Assembly (NCBI GenBank): GCA_003640385.1
Contig: RCAB01000019.1
Span: 310,001-374,000, forward strand
DNA: 64,000 bases
Source: Setaria digitata
Lineage: Eukaryota > Nematoda > Chromadorea > Rhabditida > Setariidae
Direction of reading: 5' to 3'
Shown here: in pieces, positions 47,601 through 62,273 of the stretch
Position numbering within the stretch: position 1 is the stretch's first letter
Layout of the letters: each line of letters opens with the position of its first letter
Notes under the pieces: generated by a model
The model's database searches: none
Seen by the model: the letters and a program-made list of their open reading frames with translations, nothing else
Told to the model about the DNA's origin: nothing
Translations under genes and position numbers: made by a program

Positions 47601-50379
47601 GATCCATTGCATCAATTAGTGCTAACCCATTCATATACACCATGGGAATCTCGTAATGCAAATTAAGCGCCAAGCAGCTTAACTAAAAATTGGAAATATT
47701 TAGATCAATAAAGTAATTTTAGCTTGAGATTTAGAATAGTTATATTTGATTGATACAGAGAAATTCCGACATAATTCAAAAAGAAAATTTTTTTAAAAAT
47801 TCTAACATTTCAACTCAATCATTTTTCGTCTGGTCATCCTCAAAATTCTAGCAAATGGGAGAAAAAAAAAACAGTGAAGTCAGAACATTCAGAACGACAT
47901 CAAAATGTTCCAAACAGTCAGCTAAACATAGAGAAAATTTGAGAAAGAAAAAATTCTTCTACCTTCCAGCTTTTATCAGCCGCAAGTTGTCCTAACATAA
48001 GCTGTACATCGGTTGGTGCATGCACCCGTAAATTGTAATAGACTTTAGGAAATTCAACAACAGTATGAGAAAAGAGCGCCATACTTTCACAGATGTAAAT
48101 ACCAGTATCAGCTTCATTCACTTGTTGGATTTGCAAATTACCCCAAATTTGACGTAGTCGTGTTTTTTCGCTACTTATTGATATTCCTGTTTCACCGGGA
48201 TACAGCTACACAATAATTCAAAACATATTTAAAAAAATTGCATACGCAAAATAATCATCCCTTTTTAGCACCATCGTCCTCATCATAATAATTATCACTT
48301 TCCCTGTTACTGTTACTTGGAGTTACCGAATTTCAACCTGGCAGTGTTGACAAAAGTAATAAAAAGTATGGGAAATGATTACCCTTGTCCAAACAATTTT
48401 TGCAGATGTGACAATACATTCCAGAAGCACTGTTTGTCCTTTAACAGCATCAACAATGATGGGACCACTGAGTGAGGATAATGTTGCAGGATAGACAAGC
48501 ACAGGTGTAATGCTGTTGTACTTTTTTGCCACTACCTATATCATAAATAACAAACTGATTAATTAAATAAGTACATATGTACATTATATATAACAAACTG
48601 ATTAATTGAATAAGTACATATGTACATTATATATAATGTATATATATATATATATAATAATGTACATATATATATATATATGATTCGAAATAAAAAATGT
48701 AACAATCAGAATAATTCAGAAATAAAAAAAATTGTAAAACTCACCTCCAATTTAACAAAATACGGCGATTTTCGAGTCTGATTGGTAAATGTATTACGAA
48801 CAACGCAATAATAATTACCTGAATCGGATAATTTTGACAAAGGTATTTGCATGCCAGAAGATGTTGACAAATACCTTTCGTCACCTGGAAAACTACTCGT
48901 AAAAGTCACGTTTCTTTTCAAAATAGTTCTTGCTGTTTTCCTTTAACTTTTTCTTCACTAGCCAAGATCCGAAATTTGCATATAGATAAACAGCAACTAC
49001 AAGCAATGAAAGACATGAAAAGGGCCACGAGAGTTTTATTAATGTGGCTGCGCAGGGAAACAGATGCCAATATGCATTTAATTTTAAGAAATGAGGTTGA
49101 TTCTTGAGGTTTGTGTTATTCAATGACAACAATTCAAGAATAACTGCTAAGAGAAAACCTACGAATTTTAAATATTCTGTTGAATTAACATCAAAACTTA
49201 TAGAAGAATAAGAAAACTTTTTATCACACTATTCAAAGAGTCGATATGTCACTGATCATTACCCAGTATCCCTAGAAGTTTATCATGGCCTTCTTTTTCG
49301 AACGTTATCTCCGGAGGACCAGGAATCACATCAGGCATCCCCGAACATGGCAGACGAGCAATCTGCCCTTGAAGTACTGTCACACTCTAAATAAAATAAG
49401 TTTACTTAATATAGTAATTTACCTTCGATCGTTAATAACGGACCACTAGAATTTAATGAAAATGCACTGTATTCAATAAAGAAGTAAATGGAACCTCTGG
49501 TGCAACTTTTTCAAATTTAGTAATCCTGGCACGACGGAATTTCACCGGAGCGGAGACGAGACGTGTATCGATATGTTTTCCGTTTGACAGTCGTACTCCC
49601 CGTATTAATGCTGAACATTGATAATCTCCTTCGGCATGGTGCTTTCCATTTTGTATTTGCAAACTATAAGTTGATATATGTGCCAAAATCAGGATTTTAA
49701 GACAATGAAAAGGCCATTCTGTTGAATTTCATATTGGCTCAGTAATTTATGTCTACGCCTTCAACAATGAGTGAGAAAATTACGTAGGCCCATCAACAAG
49801 CAGCTCGTTGCGCATATTTTCGCTTTCGAGTTCACTGATAGGTATACCGTCCTTGATCCAGTGTACATCGGCTATTGTCGCTCCACGCCAACCCGGCTCT
49901 ATCTGACATGACATACCAACGGCTTTGCGCTTAACCAAATAGTACTGATCTGCATGTAGTATTAGTCTCGGCAGTTTGAAGATCCCTAAAAGGAATATAG
50001 CATAGACAAACATTTCACCAACTGGAAGGAGTTGTGATCAATTTTCATCAGTCTATTACAGGTTTAACTTCTCAACCTTGTCTTTTATTTAAAGGGATGT
50101 CCCTTTCGTAAATCGTAGTTGTTCGGCTTCCTATCATTTCATATAATTAAGGGCTTTTTAAATAAGTGGGATTGACATGCGGTGTGGCCGAAATCAGCTG
50201 CATCATTTTTAATTAGTAAACAACTATTTTGCATAAATTTATTACATATTAAACTCTAAATCAGTAAATGTCCAGACGACAACACAGAAATCAAACTTAC
50301 TGTTTTCTGAACAAACAAGAAACATCTGATCTGTGAGTAGCAAAATCGCTGAACAATATCTATACAAGAGATGACGCAT
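44672..50379 (-). CDS. Ig/FN3 transmembrane adhesion receptor (5 Ig, 2 FN3)
   Basis: Predicted type I membrane cell-adhesion or recognition protein, about 918 residues. Exons: 50379-50301, 49985-49784, 49663-49495, 49386-49263, 48884-48745, 48535-48383, 48205-47963, 47682-47512, 47443-47233, 47008-46844, 46742-46639, 46346-46096, 45774-45531, 45404-45269, 45167-44961, 44829-44672; all phases close. The signal peptide lies in exon 1. Five Ig domains have cysteine pairs about 53/110, 164/218, 278/328, 373/428 and 484/533. Two FN3 domains (about 600-690 and 700-790) follow, then a transmembrane segment about 832-854, a basic stop-transfer (RQRHKRK) and a cytoplasmic tail of about 64 residues with YYEP and SAISDVDEFTPL. 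The 5 Ig + 2 FN3 order resembles Turtle/IGSF9, but I cannot claim orthology. The acceptor at 46,346 is the weakest. Reading through the donor at 44,960 would give a tail ending after six residues (GTFVFM). Confidence 0.9.
48548..48682. repeat. 44-bp tandem duplication plus (TA)n tracts in receptor intron
   Basis: Two 44-base copies (48,548-48,591 and 48,592-48,635) differ at about one position. Each contains the palindrome GTACATATGTAC. TA-rich microsatellite follows to 48,682. All of it lies in the intron between exons ending at 48,745 and starting at 48,535. Confidence 0.85.
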
Positions 50380-53300
50380 CAGATTCGAATAATGAGGTAA
50401 ATGATATAAAACCGACGAAATCAAGCTTAAAATTAATAGCAGGTGTTATCTGTTGCTCGCTCTCCCTGCTGTTTCATCGATGAACCCATTATTCATTTAT
50501 AGTTTTCAATTGTGGCAACTATTTTAATAAGTGGTCATGTGTCACCTTTCCATCGCATATCTACCTAAACAGGAGCACTCTGAAAAAAGGGTGGTCATTA
50601 GATGTGACACAAAATTTAGAGGCAAAATGATTCGGTGGTGAAAGGTGGGTACCATATTGTTTCTGAACTCCCCAGCCTACTAATCCCATTGACAAAAATA
50701 TTACTTGTTGAGAAATGAAGCTGTTGCTGGATCCACAAAAAAAAAAAAAAAAAAAAAAAAAAATGAAAAAACAGTATTTCAGAACAATTCCAAGCTTGGT
50801 CGAAGAAAAATCAAAATGCATCTCCTCTTTCAATCAGCAGCCATACAATGAGATTTTAGATGAAAGTCTCATAAAAAGTACAACACTTAAAAAATCTAAA
50901 AGAAGTGAGCAAATTTTATTTAATGAAATTAAATCAACATTGACCAGAAATCAGACAGGATAAACAGTTTTACAAAATCGTGGTAGGCAGTTGATCCTAG
51001 CAGTGCACATTTCTATTAAAGATTGTTCGAAAAAATGAGATATTGACTGATAAATATGAAGTGAATTCTTAACTGACTCGGTAATATATAATGAAATCGA
51101 ATTCACTCTTACTTTCGTAACTAACAAAGACATTTTGAAGATTTGAAGGAATAGAGTGATTTGGTCTCTCATAAGATTCTTAATATTAAATTTTAGATTC
51201 GAAATATAGGCAAACGACTCAGTGAAAACTCGACGACTTATATAGACATTTTAATCTGATAACAGACATTAGCTTGTTGCCAGAGTGAAATAGGACCTCA
51301 GCATGAAATATCACATGAATTCGTTTCCCGAAAGTATGTTATCAGGAAGATTTATAGAAATCTAATGCTATATGAAGCTTTTGCATTCTGAAGACACTTC
51401 CCGTTTTACCGACCATAGTTACTGAAAACTATATAAATTGCAGTTTGTGATCCTAGGATCCGTTAACACAGCTCCATTTAGACCAGCAATATGTCTTTCC
51501 ATATAACAGATTTTTATGAACCATACAGAGACGAGGACTATCTGAAACATTTTTGCTCTAATGACTGCCTGTGCAAGAATAGAACTCATTACCAAGGGAT
51601 TACATTACTGGTTCTTAGTGTTAAAGTGTGAATAAGTTTACCCTGCTTCAGTGCTTACTAACAGGCTTCTGAAAAGGAAAAACATTCCACTGCATGCGTT
51701 GGTAGGTTCAAATTTTTGAAACTTTAAACAGCTTCAACCACTTTCTTACTGAATGGATGAAATAGTCGAAAAATAATGACACTGTTTACGAACTATCCTA
51801 GCGGCAGTCTTTTCCCACACTTTCCTATCGTCTCTCTATTAAAGGAAAAAAAGATACAAAACTGATGATAGTTCAGTGGAGATATGTAATAAGCAACATT
51901 TTACGAGTAGTTTGCTTATGTAAGGAGGTTTCATGTCAATTAGTTTTATATTGTGGAACAATTTTGTTGATGAAATACTCAAATTTTAACTACATGACAT
52001 AATAACTAGATAGCTAATGTCCATTTGATAACTAACAGCATCTTATGACCTGAGCCAACAAAATTCAGCTGAAAATGTGGCAAGATCGCGATTTTTAAAA
52101 AACAGAATGTTGCCAAGTTCTCAAAGTGGTTGCTGAAAATAATGAGCATGTTTCAGCTACTCCCTAAAAAATATCTTAACGGGAACATGATAAGTGAGAT
52201 ATTGTTAGTAGTGTTCGAGAGGATGTGATATTTTACTATGGCAAACTGTGAGGATTTGACATCTGCTATTGTGACAGAATTGAAAGAGACAACATATCTC
52301 AATAACACTTTTTATATTAAAACATGACAATCATTTAAAAAATTCCGGGCCGCACGGAAACTGAAGAAATTTTTGAAAGAGAGAAATAAAGGATTAGCAA
52401 AAACGGCTGTGGCTTTCAGCAAAAATCGTAATAATCAAAAAATGGTGATTTCCAGAATTTTTTCCGGAATGTTTAAAGTTAAACCTTGAAAGTTTTCGCA
52501 AAACATTTTGGAACACTTTTTTGGTTAACAGGAATGAAAGCAGTGAATGGATAGGATAACATATCACTACTTATCATAACCTAAAATGCAACTAACTTCC
52601 GCTTAACAATGTATTGCTCTAATAAAATTTTCCTAGTTTCCACTATTTTATAATGAATACGTCTACGACTAGAGTCGAAATTAAATTTTCCTTAAGGAAA
52701 TGGAAAAATTTTCCTAGATCTTTAACTGCACAAAAGGGTATCCTAGAAATATGTCTGAGAAAAAAAATTAAAAAAGGGCTAATTTAGCAATTAAAAGTGA
52801 CACCTATAATTTTTCTCGTCGATTTGGATGCGATGTAAATTTATGAGAAAAAAGTGGTTCATTCGTATAACACCCTAGTCCTTATTATTTGGAAAAATCT
52901 CTGCAGAAGTACTTAAGTCAAATGTGAAAAATTGAATTTTAAAATAAATGCCTGTTAACTGCTTCCTGTAATAGTGTATCATTGCTACTGTAAGTATCCA
53001 ATTAGGATAACAAAAAAAAAGTAAGTGGTCCTCTTGTTGAACTGAACATTTGGCATCAAATATGAGAAATAGCCGAAATCGATCCAGCAACCGAATCCAA
53101 ATGGTCGTACTTTTGACACTTGACTGTTTTGCATTTTAAGCATCTTCGCAGCAATAACAGATGCTACAGCAGCAACAGACGTATTTTCGATAAATAAACG
53201 TAGTCCTTTGTCTTACAATTTTTTATTTGAATATGCTCTCTTTGGTCATTATTCCAACTCAATTTGCCCAGTTTAAATTGTTTTAAAGTTTATTACAAAA

Positions 53301-56300
53301 TATTATTTCTAATTCTCGAGAAAAATTTTTGTGAGAAAATGTAAGTATTCTAACGGACAAAACTGCAGAGAAATTTAAGACACATTTTCCACGCAACTTC
53401 TCATGTATGCTGCAGAGCATTTGAAAACGTTAGTTATTACAGCCAAAGCAAAAAGAAGACAATTTCACAGAAAGAACAGGCACTAAACCAGCGACCGATG
53501 TCAACCAGAAACTTGAATACTTGTCAAAATTCATATGCTAACTTTCCAAAAAAAAAAAAGAGTGAAAACATGGAACCGTCATTAAGCTACTTCCAATTAA
53601 GAAATTTAGATTTCTTTAAAAAGCAAAATTGAATTTGTGAATGATTTCGAAAGACAATTTGAATACACTCCGCAAATCAGATGTGAAAAGTCGCCGAGAA
53701 AGGCCAAAAAAGAAAAATGAAGAGATAGGAAGAGGAATGAAAGATACGATGAATGAATGAACTAGAAGTGGGAGAAATATAGAAAATTTAGGAAAGTGAA
53801 GGGAAAGGGTAGAGTTTGGGAAGTGCGAAATGAAAAGAGAGCTGTAGACGTTCAAATCAAAGAATAAGAAGGCTGTACGAATTCAAGTGAATTTTTCAGT
53901 CAGAAAAAAATTAGATAGAGAAAGAGGGAAGTTGAAACTTAGAGCTGCTGTAAAGTTTCTAGGAGATTGCAACTACCTGAAGAAGGAGTGATGAAACTTA
54001 ATTTCATAGTTTCTGTATCACTAGAATCTGTTATCTTTACCACAGCTTATACATAGACTTGGGTGAAATCAAAAGTCTAGGACTTGGTGAAGTTCAGAAC
54101 TCGAAAACTTTGAAACCTCGAAATTAATAGCTTCCTGTTACATTTAGTCTAAAAAATACGCAATATGCTACGCAGTTTAATAATCTTCACACACTTACAT
54201 TTTGCCTTTGAATTTTAATAAAAGCAATCTGTTTATTATTATTATTAAGTTGTTGGTCAGTACAATTACCATATGCATTAGATTAACTGAACCGAATTAA
54301 GTTTAATGACAGGACTTGAAAAAATTTCAATTGAGTTTATTTAACAAACCTTAATTTATTGTTGACTGATAAATATAACCTTGTCGGATTTTCGACATTT
54401 TATACACTTTACTTTTCAGCAGAATGGAAGAAGTAAACGGCTTGAATGATTTATTATTTTGTAATGACGAAGACAAAATTATTTTATGAATTTATTTCTC
54501 ACAAAGGAAACGTTTTCCTTTTCTCGAAGAGAAAAATCAATCTCTTGCCATTTTCTGGAATTCAGAAAAAATTTCAAGATATTTAATGGACCGATAACAG
54601 GAAAGAGATCCGGAAAGCCATTGATTGGATCACTGCCCCCCATGAACAGATGAAAGCAATTTAACAGAATGCTTTGATCAGCCATCACTTCCCGATTATC
54701 ACTTCATTTTACTAGACAGACAGTCAAGCATCACTAAACAATACTTAAGAGAGCAAAGAGCAAGGGTCAAAACACAGGGAACGTTTTAATTTTTAAATTA
54801 TAGTTTCTGGCATCACTTCAAGTCCATTTCTTAATGATATGAAATCATTTCCCCAACATTCCAGCCGCGTTGTTAAATTATGAGGCAGCTGGACACCACT
54901 TGCAGAACGGAAAAGTTTTTTCTTTTAAGGTCAAAGAATCAATTAAGTATTCCAAAGTGTCGCCACATTTGTTGTAAAAAAAGTAATAATAATTTATAAA
55001 GAAAAAATATGATGACAAAATCAATGTAATTCTACAGTATACTGTGGCAACGGCAAATCTAAACAGCGGTAATATATCGATTTGATAAATTTGAAAATAA
55101 GTGTAAAAGTAGCAAATTCATTTATGTAATTAAAGCTACATTATTTGACAGTCATTCAATGACTAGAAGAATTTAATTCTCGGGAAAGTTATGAAAACAA
55201 AAGCTGGACAGTAAATAGAAAAGGAAATATGAATCAACCTGAATGATAATTTGCTTGCAAATGCTACCTATCTCATGATTGTCAAAAAGCAGATTGTGAT
55301 TTTTTTCCTACGAATAATTTTCTAGAAAACTTATGTATGAAAATTCACAGTAAAAAAATTATCGAAATTTCAGCCTGGTAAAATGTGTTAAAAGGCGGTG
55401 CGAAACTATAATACTTGTGCATTCAGGGAACAAATTTCATTACTGCTATGTTTGTTTTAGTGGTTGAAACTTGAATTAACATTTCGGGAAACACCACTAT
55501 TAACGTTCCAGTCATTGCATCTCAACACAATTGTTCAATTTTCAACATATTTCAACATTATTATCACCTCACCGTTAAATCTTAAAGCTTAGGTTCAGTA
55601 GGTGGATTATTTCTGGATAAGCATGGACGATGTCTTTCGATTCGCATTTGCATTGCATGCATACTACAGTGGTTGGTTGAACCCATAAGATGAGGAAGAA
55701 GCGTGTGGGAGCAAGAAAACAAGGAATTTAGATTTAAAAGAAAATGAAGCAATTATTTAGTCATGATTTACTGATGACCCTGGGAGGGAAGCAAGATAAA
55801 TCGACCTTTTTTGACAACAGTCACTTTTCGAAATACGATGATGATTCAGAGTTCAAATTATTTGCTGCTTATATTGGTAGCGGGAACAATGAATGTCAGG
55901 GTATTCGGGAATTTAGCTATAATAAGTAAAAGAATTGGAGAGGCATATGAAGACGAGATGAACATCTGTGAAACGATAGGAGTGGACAACAAATTGCGGT
56001 TATTGTTCGTCTAGAAAATGCCAAGAGGCGAGTGTCGCCTGCCCGGTCATTTCAGATGAAAGGCAGTTCTCGCCATCATCGATCATCAGCTATTTATTCG
56101 ATATTCGCTTTGTATCGTTGTTGATGATGTGATGATCGTTTCAAAGGCGATGACAATCACGGGTTACATCACTGCTAACGATGATGGTAATTACGATTAA
56201 TCGTGATAACAATAGTGACGGTAGTCCACTGTTAATTGTATTCGTGCTAATAGCTCTATGAACAAAGTCACTGATCATAAATGTATTGATTTTTCAAACT

Positions 56301-59300
56301 ATTTTTAATCAAAACTGGAAAAATAATGTCTTATTAAGCTGGGTGACTTGATTTCTGAAACATGCATCATTTGTAATGCCTTAAAGCTGAGATATGATTT
56401 TTTCCTAAAAATGTTGCCATTGATCAATGAGCAACGAAATTTATGATTAAATGACTAAAACAGTAATAAAAAGCGGGGTAATGATGCAATTATGTACTAT
56501 CATTAATAATTGTATTTATGAATGATAACACATCAGTATTTACAGAGGTTGGTGATAAATAGTAAGTGTAAGTGACAATGGCATTATTACAAGTCTGAAG
56601 TATAAAGGTCTGGTAGTGGTGATGACCACTCCAGATGAATATCATGTTGATAATCAATCATTCAATCCATAGAAGCTGTGTGCATCTTTCAACCGTTTTT
56701 CCGAATTATTTGAATAGATTAGCGAAATTATGATAAAATTTATGATAAAATGACTGAATATTAATAAAGAGAAAAATAAATAGATGATAATACTAGAAGC
56801 TATCGGGTTCTTTTTTTATTGAAAATGATTTGTAGTACATTTGAAACATGTATCAATGTACCGACAGATTGACAATGGACATTCAAGTCCAAGAATATAT
56901 GATGGACAATTGTGAAATCATTTCCAGCCTCTAAATTATGCTTTTTCACTTCGAAAGCTCAACCTCCACACTTAACCATACAAAATTTAATAACTTAGTT
57001 AAACTTCCATATGCGCATAATATCTACACTTCTAAAAATCATGTGTTGAACTTTGACAGGTATGTGACCAATTTAGACTAATGAACAAATGTAAGTCCAT
57101 AATCCTACTTTTCCACGAAACTTTAAGTATTCCAGTCCGAGAATGTCATACAGGAATTTTTATACCTGGTAATAAAGAAAACTAGTTCCGCCCTTCATTC
57201 TTGTTCACTTATGCACGATTTCATAAACCGGCTGATACATTTCATTAGCTTACAATTACGTCGCTAATCATCAGCAATTCCTTCCCTCTCCAACCTCCCT
57301 CCCTTTATTCAAATCTTTTTATCCAAATCCCCACTGGGCAATAATTTTTAAGACAACAATTGTCTAATAAACTTTTATTTTGCGATGTTAGCCAATACCT
57401 AAATAACGCCGAGAAAATACCCATTCAGTAATTACCGTGAAAATTATCATTGGCCAGTAGTGTGTACTGTCGATAAATCTAGCATTGCAAGACATCTCAG
57501 TATTTGGGTATTTTGACAAGTTGACACCAAATTAAATCTCCAGATTGTATTACTCCAACAATCACTTTTTGATACTTTTTAACATCCAAGTTTGGCAGAA
57601 AGAGGCATTAAATCCTTTTTTTTTTTTTTTTTTTTAAGTTGTAAGCAGCTGTTCTATCAAGTTTGAAAAATAAGCGATTTTCCTTCGTCCAGTCTTACAA
57701 TCAACATGACAAACGACATTAAAATTCATTTGCTGTAAACTGGACTCAACGATTCCCAGCAAATGCTACCCATATTTTGGTTTGAAAAATTTCTACATAT
57801 GTATATTTGTTGCTTATCTTGCAATTTTTTTATTTGATGATAGAAATATGTGATGGAGAAGATAAATTTCTTTCAGAAGAAAAAATACAAGTAAAAATCA
57901 TTTCATTTTGTTCAGTTTCTTGCCAGAGCTATTGCACATTCCATCATGTTTCGATCTTCAAAAGTTTTGGAGAGCTTTCATTGTTCATAAAGGCTAAAAA
58001 GTGGGAATGCGTATCCTGAGCTAAAATTTATTGGTTTCTTAGATTTTCCCTCTTCTCCTGCCTATCTCCTACATCACTATAAAAGTTCTAGCTAATGAAA
58101 GAACAGGTCTAACAGAATGCATTACTTTTGACTCATATTAAAAAAATTTTTACCACAGTTCGAATCAGAATCTCTTATGCCTTAGTTTTATAGCTCAAGC
58201 ATGTTTTTAATTAAATTTGTTGAGTGATGAAGTTAAAATCGGTCATATTCTTATGGCTTCATCTCCTACTTCAGGATATTCAGAACCAACAAATTGTTGA
58301 AAATCTCCTGTAATTTGTATTCCATACGATAGTGAGTGAATACACGGTCAAATTATGAATTTCGAATATAATCAATTCATAGATTTTCACAGAATTTTTA
58401 TGTAACCGAAAACGTTAGAATCCAGAAGCATGGACAGTTTAGAGTCGTTCCCTTCAATGACAGCAAACTTCTCTACTCTTTAGGTCCGTGTTCTATAAAT
58501 TCTTAAATGGACGTATATAATAGTAAATACGATTTACTAATACACACTCTGAACAACTAGAATAAAGCAGTGACATAGTTATAATATGTCTTAACGTTTC
58601 ATTTTAAATCTTTTTGCAGGGAACATAGCAACATCAAACTTGAAAGTTCACTTTGCAACTTTCAAAATCTCCAATGGTCGCCCTCTAATAATAGCTGCGA
58701 TTGATTAAATTAGAACGATATTTCCTTAAGAAAATAATTTCTGCATTTTAATATTGTACGATGCTGCTTGAAAGTACCCTGTCATATCACTCTGACAGTG
58801 TGCTACTGATTTCTAAATATTGTAATAACTGCCACTACTTCTTTTGTATTTAAAGGACGTTCGATGCTGATTCTAGAAAGAAGTTTTAAACATTGAAAAC
58901 ATATGCAGTCTTGGTGACATGGAATTTTCAGCTCTGAGTAGAAAAAAACTGAATTTTCTCAATGCACCTTCCAGAGAAGTTTTTGAAACGAGGTCTTGCG
59001 TTGCACTGCTTTTCTGTACTACTCAGCTGCCACTCTTGTGATATGGAACGTATCATCACTTGTGAAGGAAGAACGAACATGCTCAGGAATGAATATAAAC
59101 GGTGAATATCACAAGAGCGTTGGGATATCAGAAGTAAAACGAATATTTCCTGAAGTGCGGAATATTATGCCTTCCTCGAAAAGCTGCTAACTCGAGAGCA
59201 ACCAGAGCAAATGTTAGTTAACAGTTATCCACATCATCTAAGCACTCTAAGTTGTGTGATCCGACAGCTTTATTTCGGATGAAACACAGGTATCCGCTTC

Positions 59301-60503
59301 TCAACAAACTGGAATAAATACGACACAGGGTGAAATCCCTTTTCCCAAATGGGATTTTATTTTCTGCTACTGCCCCATTCTCCGCAGATCGAACTGTATG
59401 ATAACTTCAAAATAAATTTCACGCTTCTAGCTATAATTCTTTGCAAATATTTCGTGCTTATTTGTAACTACTAATATATGGAATTTGAATATGAAGTACA
59501 TGAAATTTGTTAAAATTTATAAAAATTTATACTAAATATATGAAGTTCCTTCAACACGTTGCCTCTATCATACGAATACAAAAATTTACCAAAATATGCA
59601 ATTTTCCTAAATATGGATGTGATATGCATCAAAAATTCTCAAAATTCTCGACTAATTTTTATTACACAAGACGAGGACAAGGTGAGAGCTTATTTCGTAA
59701 GGAAAGGCAATGTCACGATACATTTTAGAGCTTGAATTTTTGCGATAACTCAGAGCCTAAAATGCTCTTGAAATTTTAGGGTGCTATTGCTGAACAATTT
59801 TTCCTTGGTGTCTGCGCATCGAATTAACGTGAAATGCTAAGAAACGAACTTTCACTCATTTATATTGAAGAGATGCAAATTATCTTCAACTAGGATAATT
59901 CTACCAAAAGCCCAAGTCATCACGACCTGATTGCCACTAGTGATCATGGAAAACTGCCCAGGAAGTTACGGCATTTTCGTTTGCATGTTGCCATTTTTTA
60001 AATGATTTTGACGGTCAAGTATTTAACATATCTATTCACTATATACTATAGCAAAGTAAAGAGGATATGGAAAAAGGGACGTCACCTCAGTCCATTTCCC
60101 TTCGCTGCACACATCAGCATCAGCTGACATCGAAACCCGACAGAACAGTCATTCCGAAGCAGTTTTCGGTGCTATAAAGGAATTCTTTTATCGGTATTGG
60201 TGATCGTTTTTCTCTTTGCTCAGCAAAAGCTAGACACTCACTCTTCCGTTCTGATGTATCAAAACATCGTGCGTTGAAGATAATTCCCAAAGCCCTACGG
60301 TGTACCAACGAGTGTTGATAAACTTTCCAGTGTATCTCAGTAGGAGAGAGGAGGAAAAGATGAACCTCGAGCAAGACAAGTCTCACTAGTCCACTAATAG
60401 AACGATTACTTCTGTTCGTCTATTCCAATGACTCATTCGCAGTGAAAATGTAAATCTTTTCGTGTAGTCAATGAGCGTTGACATGTGACCTTCTTACTCC
60501 CAA

Positions 60504-60528
60504 ACACACACACACAGACACACACACG
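60504..60528. repeat. (CA)n microsatellite
   Basis: Interrupted CA repeat (one GA interruption) within the long intergenic gap. Confidence 0.85.
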
Positions 60529-62062
60529 TTTCACCAAAATGAAAGCACTCACTTCCAAGGAACAATTTTTTCTGCTAAACAAATCCTTTTTCTTCTCGGA
60601 AGCGGCAAGAAGGGAGATAATAAAGGAGATAGATTAGTCGAAACTTTTAGGTTCAGCACAGTTAGTAGGAAATATTAATCACAAGTAATTACATCAAATG
60701 AATAAAGTCAAAAAATGCAAAAATTTGACGGTTGAGATTTTTAGAATGAATAGTAACATTCCTAAGTTGCTGCTCACTTCGCTAAGTTTTTAATCTCGTA
60801 GTATGCAGAAAAAGGAAAACAAGAAATTGGCCTGAAGTTTAATTTATAAATGAGTTTAATTAGCCAGAAGCCCAAATTAGTTCGCTGAATGTAAAGGAAG
60901 GTAAAAACAGCATACGTGACATACTCGTCGTATCCGGATGACATAGGTCACTGACGCATACAGTCCGACAAACTTCGCATAAACTATTCGACAGTGTGTG
61001 GGGCTGCGGCAGTGCTGCTGTTGGTGTAGCTCTTAGTGTTAGTGTTGGTGTCTGTGGCGTATTCGAGACGTTCAGTACCGTCGTGTTGTACAATGCGCTT
61101 GTGCACAATTTACTCGAAGATATATCACAGTGCACTTTGACCTTCCTCTTATTTTTAAATTTCTTAATTAGAATCCCTATGTTGAATCCATTCTTCCAGT
61201 TTTCTGTCAGGACGAATAAATTTTCCAGAAAGTACCGAACCTAACTAAAACGAAAATTCGTAACACAATGCTCTGCTTATTTCTATTGAGTTTGCGAACT
61301 AATATGATTGTAAAGTGTAATTGGTTGATAATATTATGCGGTATGTCCTTGACAATTAACAGAATTCTTTCGTGTGATGATATATTTAATCGCATTGCTA
61401 AAAATTACAATTCTTTGTTGTTTAAAAGGCGATGTGGAAATTAAGTATCCACCGTTGTTCTTAAAATTTTGGAGACACTTGGATCTGGCCAAAATTCCAT
61501 TGGAAATTCTAGCTATTGAGTAGAAACGCGTAAGATTAAATTGTTTCATTATCAAGTCTTACTAAACAGTGCCTCTTTTTCTCATCCCTTCCCTTTCAGG
61601 AATATCAGGAATATTGTATTTCTTTGTTAATATATTATATATATATATAGCGTTGTTAATTGTGATATTTTAAAAATTTACTGGAAAATTCAGTTCTCTT
61701 AATTTAAATCATGGATTAGTCCGGCCTGAAAATACATCATCTTATTTGTTAGTGAAAGTATCGTATTTGTATGTGAACAGACGCAATGTACTTCATGTTT
61801 GGTTTTTAATTCAATCGCGTGATTAGTGACGCGTTGGTATTTTGTGGTTTGATTTATTTTTTCCATGAAACTGATCTATCCTGTTCAATTTCAAATTTCA
61901 CTTCCTTCAAAAACGATAAAGTTTTATTCTTAGCCTCTTTTCCACCTGAGTTCTTTACTACGCAATTTATTTTGCATTGAATAGGTGGAATTCAGAATTC
62001 TGAATTTTTTTGTAATAAAAATCTGCTGAAAAAAAAAATTTAGAACGAATAAATAACATACA

Positions 62063-62082
62063 TAGAGAGAGAGAGAGAGAGA
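62063..62082. repeat. (GA)n microsatellite
   Basis: Run of about nine GA units some 190 bases upstream of the Sema-gene start. It may fall in its promoter or leader; no function is shown. Confidence 0.8.
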
Positions 62083-62273
62083 TGATAAGTCGGGTTCCTT
62101 AAATTTTAGAATTACAATGTTCCTTATTTGTGCTTGCTGCAGTTTAGCATTTTTTTTTAATTTCCATTATGGAGGAAGTGATACTTATCTTAAACTAAAA
62201 AATTTAAGGAAGAGTCAATGTAAGTGAAGATTAAACTAAAAGAACTGGTTTTGGATTGATGAATTCTCCGTGA

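Larger units (their letters stand above)
50380..62273. other. ~12-kb gap between divergent receptor and Sema genes
   Basis: No gene is supported. Open frames are short, often overlap on both strands, and match nothing I recognise. An A tract at about 50,739-50,762, a T tract near 57,618-57,636, a CA repeat, a GA repeat and TA runs are the only clear features. It is the shared upstream side of two divergently transcribed surface-protein genes, so it may hold regulatory elements (inference). Confidence 0.55.

Noticed and set aside
55744..56014. Two overlapping + strand frames near 55.8 kb
   Set aside because: Short, mutually overlapping, no domain. The region beyond is simple GATGATG-type sequence.
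60120..60386. 88-codon minus-strand frame
   Set aside because: No homology, no splice sites that extend it, and a length compatible with chance.
60860..61244. Overlapping frames on both strands near 61.0 kb
   Set aside because: They arise from a low-complexity GTGTTG/GTGTTA stretch and have no supported gene structure.
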